Positions 1 to 14,600 of a stretch of DNA of 64,000 nt are shown here, piece by piece. The stretch is from Oxyruncus cristatus. Its lineage: Eukaryota; Chordata; Aves; Passeriformes; Cotingidae. The DNA lies in contig VXAY01002192.1 of the NCBI GenBank assembly GCA_013399855.1, forward strand, positions 124,001 through 188,000, read 5' to 3'. The stretch's first letter is position 1. Every line of letters begins with the position of its first letter. The notes below the pieces were generated by a model. The model did no database searches and had not been told where the DNA came from. It saw only the letters and a list, made by a program, of their open reading frames with translations. A program made the position numbers and the translations under genes.

Positions 1-26
1 ATATATATATGTGTGTGTGTGTGTGC
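1..26. repeat. (AT)n(GT)n microsatellite
   Basis: The window opens with five AT units followed directly by about seven GT units. It is a compound dinucleotide microsatellite cut by the window edge, so its full length is unknown. Confidence 0.9.
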
Positions 27-213
27 TATGAAGTAGCCTGAATATGACAAAAAGTCTAGTACTGAGCACAAATCCAGTTGCCCAAATGAGACCAAGCTTA
101 GTTACTTCAGAGAAACCATCTGTTTCCAAACCTAATCACCTAAAATTAGTTCAGGTATTTGTACAATACACTGTGCATAATCCAAGAATATAATAGTTAT
201 CAAAGAGTAAGTA

Positions 214-560
214 AGGCTGGAATGGGCCTCTCAAGGCTATTTGGTCTGACCCCTGCTCAAAGCACCAGGGCAACCTGTGAGCAGAAACCTGTGCTCAAAG
301 CAGGGGAAACTTCAAAGCCAGGACAGGATGTCCAGGGCCTTGTTCAGTCAAGAGTTTGGATCTCCAAGGAATGCAAAAGCCACAGTCTCTCCAGGCAAAC
401 TGTGCCAGTGCTTAGTTAGTCTCACTGGGAATATTTTTTTTTTCTCTTGTATTTGTCTGAAATTTCCCTTGCTCCAAATTGTGTCCATTATTCTCCCACC
501 TTCTACTGCACACCCCTGAGAAAAGTCTGGCTGTTTTCTCTGTACCTTCAGTTTAGGTAC
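214..560 (-). mobile_element. CR1 LINE 3' fragment, reverse orientation, degenerate
   Basis: Read on the minus strand, the segment resembles the C-terminal end of CR1 ORF2 and its 3' UTR: a HWHSLPGE block (CR1 HWNRLPRE type), a preceding lysine/arginine-rich stretch, and the 'CCCCTGCTCAAAGCA' block typical of CR1 tails. It is badly decayed, and the TGCTCAAAGCA block occurs twice within about 50 bp, suggesting a small local duplication. The outer limits are approximate. Confidence 0.75.
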
Positions 561-3500
561 TTGAAGACTGATTAAACCCAGCCCAGTCTGTGGGTAGATG
601 TCCTCACCACACAGGCACACTGCTCACTCCCATTCAATCTGTTGTCCATCAGAAACTCAAACATCTGATTCTGGGTACATCTCCCCTTTTGCTGTAGAGC
701 TGCCTTCTAGCCAGCCAGTTCCCTGCTTGGACTGTTGTACAGGGTTGTTCCATTCCAGGTGTCCCTCCCTTGGACTTGTGTGTGTCCAGGTTGCTCAGAA
801 GTGGTCCCTAGCTCAATCTTCCTAATCCATCCTCAAATACAAGAAAGTGTCAATTTTTGGTGGAAAAAAAATGTACCACCAGTAAATTTGATTTTAAAAA
901 TACATTAAAATATCTCTGAAAACTAACTGCATGAATTACGGTGCATGGACTAAATGTAATAAAATATTACAGCAAGCATTAAGCAGAATTGTAATGTCCA
1001 GGTTCAAACTTGTTTCTTTAAAACACTTTGTTCAGGAGCTGCTGCACCTGCAAGCACTTGCAATTACAAGCTGACTCCCTGTCTCATTTCCCAATTCCCC
1101 AAGCACTGGGAACTATACCCCCCAGCATGCCCTGAACTACTTCAGTCTCAGCACCTCAGTGCTCCCATATACACTCGGAATCTAAGCATGGTCTTATTTT
1201 AACTGATATCCTTTAGGATCCAAGCATCCAAAAAGCAGGCTTTCTTACTTTCTAGCCCTTAGGGGTCCCCAGTCATGAAAAGGCTACTCTGAGAGACCAC
1301 TTTGTATAAAACATGGGGCAGTGCTCCTAGTCTATTTTTTTTTTTTTTTTTTTTTTGTTGACAGAGTGTAGCAAACACTTGATAATCAGCAGATAAGTCA
1401 TTCGCCAAGAAAATGAGAATTGTTTTCAGTTTGACAGTGTCCAAAAACATACCTTCCATCAGCAAGCTATAATGACATAAGTAATCTTTTCATTCCCCTC
1501 CTTTGGAAACTGTTCTCCTGTGGACAAAGCAGTGACAGGGTCACAGAAGCAAGTGTTTAGACCACACACCTTAATCCCTCTACTTCTGTGTCCTGCAGCC
1601 AGGCTACCAAATCATACCTTTTCCTCTTTTGCACAAGGGATCCCAAATGCCTTCCCGCACTGCTGCACTTCAGAAGAAGGGAAACTGTTCCTTTTCAAAA
1701 TGTCATAGTCTGTAGGTGCTTTCCATGGGTTGTGGCTGCGGGTTTATGAGAAACTTGTTGTTTGAACTCGTAGTAGCTGAGCAAGTGATGTAAATAGTAC
1801 ACACTGTATGAAAAATGTGCATTATCTTCTTAACTGGTGGATGTGTTTTATGAATGACTGGTCACTGTGTAGAATGAGCTGTTTTCAGATGTGTAGCTCA
1901 GGGACACTGCACAGATGTCTCTATTTACTCCACACAAAGCACCTTGCTCTAGAAAGGTGTAAAACTTAGAATACATTCTCACCCTCACATTTTTTCGTGT
2001 CCGATATGTATATTGTTTTAAATATGACATTGAGAGATCAGACTTCTCTCCATATAGTCTACAGGAAGCCTTTGTATTCCCCCCAAAGGTTTCTGTGCCT
2101 GGGAAATGGAACCCAAATGTTAGATATGTCCAAGCCCTTTGCTGGATCTAGTGCCACAAACTTTTTGCAAGGCATTACTTCTCATTAAGCACAAAATAAG
2201 GCATACTAAGTTTCACTTAACTGTTTCACCTGGCTATCAGAGCAGCTCCACAGCCCATGGCACAGGGCAGATGTTTCAGGATACGCTCTTAATGACTCCT
2301 GAGTCTGAAGGGAGAAATGCTGAAATCAGCCAACCGGAAACACTGACATGAGATGTCACCCTTCTTTAGCCAACTTATGCTGCAGGTGGGTTCTTCCATC
2401 CACTCATTCACAGCCCTTTAGCTTCTCATAAAACTAATTTGCCTCATACTCTACTGTACTTTATCCTTTAAAACACAAAACAAGGAGTAGGCTGGTGCAG
2501 TCAATCCACGTGAAGAAAACGCAAAGCTAATTCTCTATTTCAGACTGAAGTTAGTATTTTTTTTCCTTTTCTTATTTTTAATTTCTTTCAGGTGTGTGCT
2601 TTAATCCAAGAGCTATCAGTCATTTGATCTCTCTTGCTGGAAGTGTCCTGCTTTGCAGAAAAGGATCCAAAATTAATTGGGGTAAATAAAGGGTGCAAAA
2701 TGCAGGGAACATGACTGGATTATGAAAGTCTGAGTGTCTGCTCCCAGAGTTGTTTCATCATTGAGTGTTTCATATAAAAATGCAAAAGAATTCCTTTGAG
2801 GAGAACCTGGAGCATAGGGTTTCCCCCCGCTCAAGAAATTGTCTAGTTCCTAGACTTGATTCCTGTGGCTAGAGAGAGAGAGACATATCACAGCTCTTTA
2901 ATACTTTTAGTACAGTGAAACAGCTTCAAGGGGGTGAGCAGCAAGCTTACAGCTTGAAGGTGGGAAATGAGAGATGAAGGTTTGAACCCTTGGAGGTAGA
3001 AGGGGGAATAGTGGCTTAATGCAAAAGTAAGTGAAATTCCATGTTATATGGAATGTCAGATTAGAGGAGATCAATGGCTCCATGGCTTAAAAGAAAATAA
3101 ACATAATTAAAGGGCTTGATCATATATTATGTGTTAAGTTCAAACTCTTATGAAATCATGGTGATTAAACACCAAAGAATTAATCAGAATCAAAGTCTGT
3201 CAAATAGTGTTTTCTCTCTTAACACCTTGGTATTCCTTTAAAGTACAAAAAAAAAGAATATTAAACCCATTTAAACCCCACTTTTATTCCATTTCTTTGT
3301 ATTCGCAGCAAAATAATTTCACAGAACTAGGCCTAATTATATTTCAGGGTCACCCAGTAGGATTCCTAATGTTTATTGCTCACTAAAAATATGCTGCAAT
3401 CACAGTTTTAATTCCTTCATTATGCAGATCTAGACACAGTAGTCCTAGAAACTTTCTTACTAAATCTGCAGGAATGAAGATAGCTATCCCTAAAGTCAGT

Positions 3501-3811
3501 TCAGAGCTGAATAAATATTTTCATGATTTTGTTTTCTCAGTGTTTATTATGGAAAAAATTGCTTCTTGAAGAGAAATTAAAAAAAAAAGATGAGATTTTA
3601 AAATGCGTCCAAACAACTGAGAAATGGAAATTTAGAGAGCATTAACAGGAACGTGCATTTTTAAGTGCTTTTGAACACCTAGGCTGCAAACACAGTACCT
3701 ATTGAACCCAACAGTATCTCTCTACAGACATCAGGAGTTTGCCACCAAATGTTTTATCAGGTGTCCCCTAAAACGGTATCTCCAACCTTTTTCTCCCACG
3801 CTGCCTAATCT
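561..3811. other. Non-coding stretch, left flank
   Basis: No exon, RNA gene or recognisable repeat is supported here. The longest open frames are under 80 codons and match no protein I recognise. The stretch includes a poly-T run near 1336-1357 and a short GA run near 2870-2883. It is AT-rich ordinary intergenic DNA. Confidence 0.6.
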
Positions 3812-4345
3812 TCCAATCATAGTATGATTTGGGTTGGAAGTGACTTTTAAGGCTCATCTAATGCAATTCCTCTGCTACATGCCGGGACATCTTCAACTGG
3901 AACAGATTGCTCAGAGCCCTGACTAACCTGCTCTTAGATGTTCCCAGGGATGGAGCATCCACCCTCTCTTTGGACAAACTATGCCAGTGTTTCATCGCCC
4001 TCATAGTAACAAACTTTTTCCTTGTATCTACTCTAAATCTACCCTCTTGTAGTTTAAACCAATTACCCCTTCTCGAATTGCACCAGGCCCTGCTAAAAAG
4101 TCTGTCCTCAGCTTTCTTGTACCCACCTTTAGGTACTGGAAAGCTGCTGGAACGTCTCAAAAGTGAATTGCAGCTCTCTCAGCCTGTCTGCATAGGAGAA
4201 ATGATCCAGCCCTCTTTGTGGCCTCCTCTGGACCCACTCCAACAGTCCCGTGTCTCTCCTGTGCTGAGGAGCGGACAGGTGGACCCAGTAATCCAGGATT
4301 CACCTTTTCTCAGGCCAAAAGCAGAGAGATCTTCACTCCATGGAC
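3812..4345 (-). mobile_element. CR1 LINE 3' end, reverse orientation
   Basis: The plus strand starts with the reverse complement of a CR1 tail (AATCATAGTATGATTTGGG). The minus strand then encodes the typical CR1 ORF2 C-terminus: YKKAEDRLFSRAW, then KLQEGRFRVDTRKKF, then a HWHSLSKE block. It is 5'-truncated like most avian CR1 copies, and frameshifts make it inactive. The GC-rich DNA that follows (about 4350-4520) is not recognised. Confidence 0.9.
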
Positions 4346-7300
4346 ATTCAAGGGCGGGGTGAGCACTGCAGGCGCCGCCAGGAGCGATTCCTGCACGCAC
4401 AGGGCCGGCAGGTGTCAGTGCAGCTCACAGGATCCATCGGGACAAGCTGCCTGCTGCACTGGCAGGAGCTTATCCCTGTGTGCCCTCAGGAGGCACTGCC
4501 ACCCGACAAACACCTCCCAGGGGAATCCAAAGAGCAGTTAAGCTGTATCACAAGCTCCTTTCACATCAAGTGTGTCCTGCTGCCCCACACATACTCGATG
4601 CAAAACATTATTCCCAGCTGTTGTGCAGGAGAACCCAACGGGCCCTGGGCCTTCCCAGACTATTTATGGAGCAAGATAATTTACTCATAGTCATATTTAC
4701 ATATCAACTACAGAAATTGTTTTTTTCCAAACCTGGTTTGAGTTGGGCTTTGACCAGCAGAAGGGTTGGGACAGGGGCATTGCTCAGATTAGCCCTTGGC
4801 TATTGTGCTGTTACCTGCATACCCTGAATCCACTGATTCAGATGCAGTCATTACATTTGGGATGGGCTGTTTATTTGGGAGAAGTGTGAGCAAAAATAGG
4901 GCTCCACAGGGGTAGCAAAAAGTAAGTTCAAGAAGTGCATTTGTCTATGGACAGTGGTGAAACTTGTCCCCAGACTTTGATCTGCGGCTAACAAAACCAA
5001 CTCAAGCACACACACGCAATCCTCTGGAGACATTACAGGTAATTAAAAGCACCGTCAGAGGGTCTTTTCCATCCTTAAATTGGCCTTTTTGAAATAGATA
5101 ATCTGTTAGTTTCTAAGACCTCCTCTTCAAGCTCTACACTCCTATTTAATTTCCTTTTTATTGCAAATTTTAAAAATCTTTACACACTAAGTTAGCACTG
5201 AAACCTACATTTCTGTCTGAAAGCCAAAACCTTTATGTTGCCTGGCCCATACAAACATTCAGTAACTAGTCAGCCATTCCAAAGTGCCTGAACCACCCAT
5301 CTCCTACCCTCAGTGAAACCTTTCCATGCTCGGCCTCTCTTCCTACATGAATCCTTAATGACCTCCAGTCTCCTCCTCTCAGGCCCACAATTTCTGGTGG
5401 CTCAGGCCTGAAAATACTTCCTCTGGAAACAGAGTATAGTTACTCCTAAATCAGCCAGAAATATTCAGCAAAATCAGGAAGAGGTACTTCCTCCAAGGAG
5501 TAACACCACATGGTAAGTTACTAAAACTCAGTTAATACTACATGAAAAGAAAAAATTATGCACACCTCTCCCCCTCCAGTACCTGTTACAATGGCACTGT
5601 AGCAGCTTGCCCACCTGGCAGGTAGGGCCTGTCTGCCTTCACAGAGTGTGCCGGTGAGAGCGCACGTGCCCAGGACAAGGCAAAGGCAGGCTGGACTCAG
5701 CCTGCATCTCATCTTGCAAACTGCATGGGCTGAAATACAGCACCATTTCTACGCACTCTAAAACAAACCTGGATTCAGCACAGGGCAGATAAAACACATG
5801 CCACAGCTGCTGGCCCAGAGGGCAAGAATTGTTCCTTGGCATCCTCCAACAAAGAACATACTGATGTAGCTTCAGGTGTTTTCCAATGCATTCACTAACC
5901 TCAAAGGTCACAGAAAGCTTCAAAATATTCAGAATGTCTTAGGCAAGGCAAGTTACACACAGAAGAATTTTATTTATTTTTCTTACTATTTATTTTGTTT
6001 AATTTGTGACAGAAAGGCAGTATACACAGGAACACTTAATTCCAAACAAATGAAACTGGTTCTTTATTACCTTCATGGATTAAAAATAATCACAGTAATC
6101 AATGACACAGTATAAACAGATACAGAAACACATTTAGGAAATTCATCAATCAGTAAATAAACAATAGTTTCAAATTAAACTTTACCAAAAAAAATCACCA
6201 CTATGAAAAGTAGTGAGTGTTCAGCCTTATGCTTGCCCTAGAACAAACTTCCCACACCTAAACTTCCACATCATTAATAAATGACATCTTCTTTCCACTA
6301 GGTTCTGACTACAGCTTGTCCTACTTACAAGAAAAATGCTAATACAGCTGAGGTTGGGGACAGGAGACGTACACACTAAAGAAAGAAGACTGGGCATAAA
6401 ATACAAAAGCCAGACATCCCAGCAACTTACTCTAATGATCATATCACATCTGTGTAACATACTTCTGAAAATCTGCATCAACAGTGGCAACAAGACATTC
6501 TCTGTACTTACACATACAGTATAATCCCAAAAATTATCTAGTCTCCACTTGAAGCACTTTGAGAATCAGACCTTCAGAAACAGAACTACTATGACAAGCT
6601 AGTCTCATTACAAGTTAAAAAACCCCACACATTCTTGCAAATAAATCTAACATTTGGAATTTACAGAACATACAAATAGTACACAAACAGTTGTTTTTCT
6701 TAATCATTTGTCATTTCTAAGCTCCATTTTGTAACATTAGGTAAGCAACGTTCTACAACTACATATAAGTTAAAGCACAATATACATCAGCAAAAAAAAT
6801 AAAATCTAACTTAAAATATGTGAGTTGTGTATTACGTACACAACAGGAATTTAGGGTATCCAAATGATTTTTAAAAAGAAGAGACACTCAAGCACTTACT
6901 TTTCCACCTGAAAGACAGCCAGAATCAGAGTTAACTAACCCTTAAGTGTCATTGCCTCTAGATGAAAATTATTACTTGGCACTACAGTGAACATAGCCCA
7001 GTGCAGCTAGTGCAGTCATCGCTCAACATTAAGTAATGTTGCATAGTGTGACTTTTGTGTTTTATCCTAAGAGCAAGCAGTATATCAAAGTATTGACAAG
7101 GTAAACTCTTTAATTTTAGGCAGGAAAAACTTGAAATTCTGCAATATAAGAAAACAGGTAATCACAAACTGTTACAAAAAACCTCAATTTAATCAATACA
7201 TTAACATAAAATTTCTGATACTTTAGATAGTATTTAAGAAATTTTACCTTACACATTTTCTGATTTGTTACTAGTGGGAATTTTTCACTGAATTGTACGC

Positions 7301-7487
7301 TGAAAATATTTACATGCTTTCTTTATGTATAATTCATCAGCAGAGAAAACTTTATAAAGATCAGTTGCCATTGTTCTTACTTCTTATTTGACTTTCCCAG
7401 ACAGATTTCTGACCCTTTCCCTTAAAAAAATATTAGATTCTGCTTTCCAGATAGAGTTTTCATGTTTTCATATTAGTTAAATACATT

Positions 7488-7510
7488 GGGGAGGGGGGAG
7501 GGGGATGGGG
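7488..7510 (+). other. Putative G-quadruplex motif
   Basis: Four G-runs of 4, 6, 5 and 4 guanines are separated by loops of only 1-2 nt (A, A, AT), which fits a stable intramolecular G-quadruplex on the plus strand. It lies about 1.1 kb beyond the TDRD15 stop codon, so any TDRD15 read-through transcript would carry the C-rich complement. Confidence 0.7.
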
Positions 7511-8327
7511 AGGAGCTGTGTGTTCTTAGATCTTGTTACAGAGATGCATTAGATGTGTTGTCTATCATTAGGGTTGCATTCATTTTCTCATTGAAATTCA
7601 AACGATCACAATACAAAGAAAACCCCTCATATTTCAGGCCTCTTCATGCTTTATCTTTGTCCAAACAACTGAAGGAAGCAGGTGAGGGGAAAAACAAATA
7701 ATCAGAAAAACAGCTGACAAATTCTTACAATTTCAGAATGGTACTGAAAAAAAAAAAACCCTTCTTAGACATATACAGTATACCATCACTTTTCAGTTCT
7801 GAAATATCCTCCTCCTACATAGAAGAGAAAAAGAAAAGGCTCCGAATGTTTCCCTTTAAGGTAAAAACAGTATCCTGACTTTACTAAGTGCTCGGAGAAA
7901 ACTTCCTCTCCTCATTCTGACAGATGGGGAAAAGGATGGAGAGCTAACTGACAACAACTTAATTTATGTTTCTCCCAAAAAATGGGGATCCAGGTTTCTG
8001 GATTATTATTACTAAACGTTCTCCTAATGAGAGAAACTATTCTTACATGGAAACTTCGAAATCAGAAACAAAGAGAAGGATATGTTGGTATCTTTGTTTT
8101 CTGAACATTCAAAACAAGGAGGAGACAACACCACTGTAAAACAGATGTTACTGAAAATAAAGTTTTACATATAGACACACAAAAACTGCAAGAACATTCC
8201 AACAAAAAGGTTTGCCAAAGACACGATTGTCTAAATATAAAGAGATCCTAGAGGACAAAAAAGATATACCAAGAGCAGTATCTGTATTTTTTTTGCATTG
8301 ACAGAGTGCTTTCCGAACTGCAGTCCA

Positions 8328-8333
8328 TTTATT
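8328..8333 (-). terminator. Candidate TDRD15 polyadenylation signal (AATAAA)
   Basis: The minus strand reads AATAAA about 320 nt after the TDRD15 stop codon, the first canonical hexamer I noticed downstream. No clear GU-rich downstream element follows, and further AATAAA motifs occur farther left, so the true 3' end may be elsewhere. Confidence 0.25.
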
Positions 8334-8649
8334 ATTCAACTAATTCTTTTGACAGTATCTTCACACACTTCCCAGACTGCAGAACATCAGAATCACAAGT
8401 CTCCGCCAGTGCTTCTATTTTCAGATTTACTCTGTATTATGTCAACTTTACTTTTCTTATCATCATAATGCTGAAAAAATCCCAATGTCTTCACAGTATT
8501 GTCCATCTTGTGCAGCTTATTTTTTCTTTCAGTGTTGTGTGAACTCCAGATCCTTTGTTAACGATACTCCAGCAGTCACTTTACTAGACTTCCTTATTTC
8601 AAGCTATTATAGACAGTCCTGTGCTTCAGACAGCTTTTCTCTTCTTTGC

Positions 8650-11600
8650 CTAACTTCTGTCAGCAAAATCAGAATTTTCATCGTAATTATAATCTGGTTT
8701 GCAAAGGGAAGCACAGTGACTAGAATCTGGACTCTCAGGCTGCAGATCTGTTTCTTCTGATTTAAGACTGTCAACTGGAATGGGGCAGCACCTACTTTGA
8801 GAGCAGACTGCATGGCCAGCAGCAATTAAGACATCGGCTAGACTGCTGTCATCGTACAGAACATCCACCTCTAATTTCATTTCAGAGCCATAGTGGATAA
8901 AATGAAATATCAGAAATGGTTTAAGAAGAAGCTTCTGAAACAAAAGTATAGCTTCATCACTCCAGTGTTCCCCACTGGCAGGAACTGCATCATGCAAAGA
9001 GCAAGACTGTGCCAAGCGTGGCAAGTAAAACAGACTTTCTGGAATAACTTTAAGTTTATGGATGTCAGAGTAAGGAATGCTCTTCAGAAAACCATAATCA
9101 ATAAATGTAAGGACAACAGACTGACTAGTTACTTCACTAATTTCTGCCCTGTACCACTCTGCTTTCAGTCCCAACTTGATCAAGCAGCTGGCCCCAGGGG
9201 TCACATGTTCCTTCGGGAGAGCTGGCAAGTTTTCAGGAACGTCAGAGAGCAGCAAGGACAACTTTCGCATGCAGTCGAAGAAGACTTCAAACTGGACGCT
9301 GAAGTTTGAAGGATCAGTAACTGCAGTTGCAAACCCCGGATGTGTTCTGCCACTTCGCAGCAGCATCCACATGACTGAATTTATCTTGAATGACGTACCA
9401 AGTTCCTTAGAGTTTGTACTTCTGGATTTTTCAATTGTGCGACAATGGCTTAAGAAGTGGTTCAAATACTCCTGAAACATAACTTCCCCTATTAAAATAT
9501 CTACCTCCCAGATACCAGAGGATTTCAAAAACCTCAAAAACAGGATCCTTATTTCAGAATCCAGGAGTGTATTTAATACAAGGCCAAACTGAATTTTCTT
9601 CAGGTTTTTAAACCAAATCCATTTACAAAACACAGCTTGTTTAGGAACACTTTTTATCTCATCACTGAGCATCTTTGCATTATTTAAAGACACCATTTCG
9701 CAAGTGCCATAATCCATGAAAAAAACTAGCATTAACTTCTCCCTGACAAATTTCTCTATCACTTTCGATCGATACCACCTAAAGTTCTTTTCAGATTGTG
9801 TCATGCATTCCAGTCCTTTTTCAATGTCATCCACTCTAAGCAAATCACTTCTTTGTGCTTCTTTGTCAAGCATTACATTTAACTCATGCAGTATTTGCAA
9901 ATTTGTAACTAACTGTACATAAAATTCTCCAGTCTCTGAAATATTAACCACTTCTGCTGCTTCTACTTGTCCAAAATTTATAACTTGATGAAGGATACTT
10001 ACAGGGGTTTGGGAAGCATTTTTCATCCTAACAGCCTCAATTTTACTTTGACCATCTAAACCATTCCTAGATTTTCTATCTTCAGGGTTACCATTTTGGT
10101 TTGGCCTATTGTCACAGTGACACATTCGTGCATTTTGCCAACCTGCCTCATCTATTTCCTGCTGAAGGTCATTAGACACAGACTTTCCATCACAAATTAC
10201 ATCTATTTCCCATTGCTCTCCATGTTGCTGTAAGAACTTGCAAGTAAGTCGCTTATTACTTAATCTTCCTGCTAAATAAGCAGCACTTTTCTTAGTCCAG
10301 CTTTCACCAGGAACACTTTTTACACTGCTAAGAAAACAATGAACACTAAACCTTGGCAGAGTTAAGAACTCTTCCGGAATCCTGCAGATTTTTGATGAAC
10401 TTACAACTGCAGCATTACCATAGTCAATAAACTCTACCTCAAAGGAGTTTCTTGATTTCAGAGTTTTAATAACTGCTCTATAGTAAAAACAATCAGTCTC
10501 GTGCTCTGCAACTATGAGATCTCCTACCATGAGCTCATCTAAGCAGTTTTCAAGCCCCCTATTCTCCAAGCTTTCATTTAAATCATTTGCTAATTTTATT
10601 ATTAAGTTTTCATCTTCTGCAAGGTGAACATAGAAACTTGACAGACTATTCATGTGAGAAATATAAACTGCTACTTCGGTATTCACCTGGATATCACGCT
10701 GAGGAAGACTGATTAATGTAGGTGTATTTTTATTACTCTTTTCCTGCTGACCTGTACAAGGTAGTCTTTCATTATGAGATTCAGAGAGAGCATTTACCTT
10801 TATTTCCTTTGAAGGTAAAGCAGAATGAGAGAATGAGTGAGAAGTGGGTTCTCCAATCAGAGGTTTTCTGTTCTCCAGAACAGTACTGAATATATTTCTA
10901 AAGCCTGGCTCTTCACTGTTCTGTAAAGTTTCCTGTTTTAAGGATCCACTACACAATATTGGTGTGCTACATGCAGTTTGCTCTTCATCTCCAGAATTCC
11001 CTCCAGTAACTGTCTGATCATAGTCATCATATACTTCGCATTTCACTTTGGTTTCCAATTTAACTATTTCGGGATTTTTAACACTTGTTTTATTAATTTC
11101 TTTGTCATCTTCTGTGTGACATCTCAAACTTCCATAACTTCTGAATTGCTCCATACAGCTTTTCTGTGCCAACTCTTCCAGTATTTTCTCTTTAAGTTTT
11201 TGACTTACCTTGAGCTGCCCATCATACAACTCCACAACAATCTTTCCATCTGATTCTCTGGATAAAATTTCAGCCTTCAGCAGTTTACCAATAAATTTTT
11301 CCTCAAACCACCTAGTAATGCTTGCTGGAATTTTTTCCCCCCTAAAATCTGACAGATAGCATTTAATAGCTTGCATGGGTGTGAATATTAGGTCAGTGGC
11401 AGAGTCTGGAATGGGCATCAACTGGTCTCTCTCAACCATACTCTTATTTCCAAAATCCACATAGTGAGCCCATACATAGGACGTCGATTCCACAGGAAAA
11501 GCCAAAGCTCTGTAAAAAAGACCATCTTCAAAATATCTGGCTATACATAATCGTGTATTGTTGGTATCATACTTTGCATTATTTAACATTTTACTTAGGT

Positions 11601-14600
11601 CACTAATCCTCTTCATCAATGCCTCCACAGTTTCAGTGTTTCGATTAAGCTGACAGTAGAATTTTGAAGGACTATTTATGTGAGTTATATAAACCTCCTC
11701 CTCACTTCCAACTTTTATGTTAAAAGATGAGTAGCAAAAACTGTACAGAGAACCCAAAGATGCAAGGTTTCTCAGTCCAACATACTCAGACTGGGTGAGA
11801 CCACGTTCTCTGAGGAATTCCTCTGCACTAAGAAGTGGAGTCCGTAAGTCAACAACATTGCATAAGCAGTTGGGGCTCACAAGAACAAGAGCATAAATGA
11901 CACAAGTCAGTGGTCCTCTAGAAGAAGAAATGAAGTCTTCAAATTGTCTATGCACTTCTTCAGACCAACTGAGTGAGTCAGTCTGTAAGGGTACATTCTT
12001 AAGTCCACATCGAAATGCCTGACTTTCTAGAGTTAGAAAATCTGGAAGAACAGCCTGAAGATCTTTAAGGAAAACTCTTTCTCGATAACCATAGTCTACA
12101 AAAACCACATCAACTTCATTTCTAGATACCTCCTGCACAACAGTTGCTCTGTACCACTTCCCATCTTTGGGATATTTAACAATACAGGCAACCTGTCCAG
12201 TTTTGTAAGGACTGGTATGATCTTCATAGTAAGTCTGAATTTGTCCCATTAAGTTATTTAGCTCTGGCAGTTTGCTTTGCAACTGACACGAAAAATCTGA
12301 TGGGGAAAAAAAGCAAGAACACACCACTTCAAAAACATCTCCTGGTTTAAACACAAACTCTTTATAAAATAACTTTTCCTCACATACCGATTTACGTATT
12401 TTAGAGACAGCACCTTCTCCAAAACAAGATGGCGTAACAGATTCTCTAGGCACTGGAGACACACTTACTGATTTTTCCCTCTGAAATGTATTTCCATTTC
12501 CAGATATCTGACTTCTATGAATATTAGCAGTGCTCTCTGCATTGATTTTTGCTTTTTTACAGTTGTGCCTTTTTTGTGCTGACCTTAGAACAGAATCTGG
12601 TGTTTTTTCCCGGTATTCAGCATATCCAGCTTGAACCATACATGCAGCAACACTCCCTTGCTGCAAACCAATACTGCACTGCACATTAACAATGTACTTG
12701 TGGTTTTGCTTTCCAATGACATGCAGCAGCAGTAGTTTGTTCAGCACTACACTTTTAAAGAAATCAGTTTCTTTTTTAACCCACACACCATCAACAGGAA
12801 ACGTGCCAGCAAGGGAACAAGCCATAGCTAAGGCCGGTAAATCAGAAAACTGAGGAAGCAATGTTTTCACAAGGTGACAGGGTACCGTATCTGTATTTCC
12901 AAAATCCAAAAAATAAACAGTAATGTTTACATGAAGCACTTTTGTGACAACAGCCCGGTAATAACACCCATCTTTGCTATACCGGGCACAGCACAGCAAT
13001 CCCGGTTCTGGCTTTTTAAGGATCATTTCATCAGCTCCACATTGACTGTATGTGAGGCCAATATTTGTCATCAAGGCCTGAAACTCATTCCGGTACCTAC
13101 AAGTTTGAATCCAAAAGTCAGATGGATTTATGATATGTACCACAAAAGCTTGATAGAAAGAATTGATTTCCATCTCTTCTCTTTTGCACTGGCTGGAGAA
13201 AGAAATATCCCGTTCAGGTAAGCAGGTTTTTCTATCTTTATTTCCAGTAAAATTCTTAAACGAATTGTACCTCTCAGGACAAGGTTTGTAGTTTACAGCA
13301 ATACTTGTGAGTTTTGTTTCCAAAAGCGAGACACATGATGCAGCTGCCTCATTCAGATTTTCGGGATGCTTAGTATTAATTTCAAGATCTTGCTTCTGCA
13401 GCGTAACATAATACAAGTGTTCCATGTTATTGCATGAATCAACATGGACACACACAGAAGTTTGTCCTATCAAGGCCTGCAAAAGTTCTTTCAGCTGAAA
13501 TTTTATCACTGTTTCATCCTGACTACCCAAACAAGACAGCGCACATGGAAACGAAATCATTGGTATTATCATGAACTCAACTCTAAGTTTCCGAACACAG
13601 CTAGGTGGCACAGCTTCAGTAACACCGATATCCATAAACCAGACTTCCACGTGGTCAGAGATAAGTTGTTTTATCACTCCTCTATGCCACTGCCCATTTT
13701 GCCTCTTGGCAGCACAAAGTAGCCCTAAACTATCACAAGATGTAGTATTTTCTCCAATGAGAGCTTCATAGTACAAATGCATAGCTCTTGTCAAATCTTC
13801 CAGCTCTTTCTGCCACTTCTGCATCTGACAATAAAATTTATTTGGGCTTACTGCACCAGTTATTTTTACATTTTCTTTATTGCCAACAGGTAGACATGGA
13901 AAGAGTTCATCTGGAACATGACAAAAATCTGTTGGTTTCTCAGAATTATTTAAGGCAAGCAACTCCCTGACTGGATACTTCTGTTTCAATAGTTCCGGCA
14001 TTCTCTTACAAAGCACTCCTTGGGGCAATGCTCTTAAGGCTTCTACAATAAGACAAAACGAATCTCCATCAATAAATTTACCTAACTTCAGTTCAAGAAC
14101 ATCAGTAATAATCTTAGGCACTTCTAGAATAAACAGCTGGTGTGGTATAACAGCCTTCACGTGTCCTGTAATCTGTAATCCCACCAGAGATGAAAAATAG
14201 TTCACGGCGTTTGGACCCCACTTGTCTCCAAGAGGAAGCACGCTTGCAAAAACACCCAAAACCACCTTTGGAGGCAGCTGAAACAATTCATCACAAGCAG
14301 CAGCAACATGTGTTTCCTCAACTGCCACCACGTATCCAGCGTCTACAAGAAAAGCCTCACAGATAGTCCCTTTCTTTCCCAGAACTCTCCCTCTATGCCA
14401 TTCTCCTTCTGTGTCTTCCACCAAACAAGATCCACCAATGCAAACATCCTCTTTTACTTTGAACACACGCTGTATTTCATTCTGCAGTATGTAATAGTCA
14501 GGCTCACACCCTGTGTTGTATTGAGCATGGAACATTATAACCAAGCACTCAGGATGGCATTCTACACGAGTTATCTCCAATTTCATATCTCCTGGGTCTG

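Larger units (their letters stand above)
4346..8649. other. Non-coding stretch 3' of TDRD15
   Basis: No coding exon is supported. TDRD15 is transcribed leftward into this stretch, so its 3' UTR must occupy the right end. Minus-strand AATAAA motifs lie at about 8328-8333, and a tandem form at about 5968-5977. A G-run cluster is at 7488-7510. The first ~170 bp is GC-rich (about 4350-4520) and unassigned. Confidence 0.6.

Noticed and set aside
3907..4827. Several overlapping plus-strand frames of 100-150 codons
   Set aside because: They are antisense shadows of a reverse-oriented CR1 and of the adjacent GC-rich stretch.
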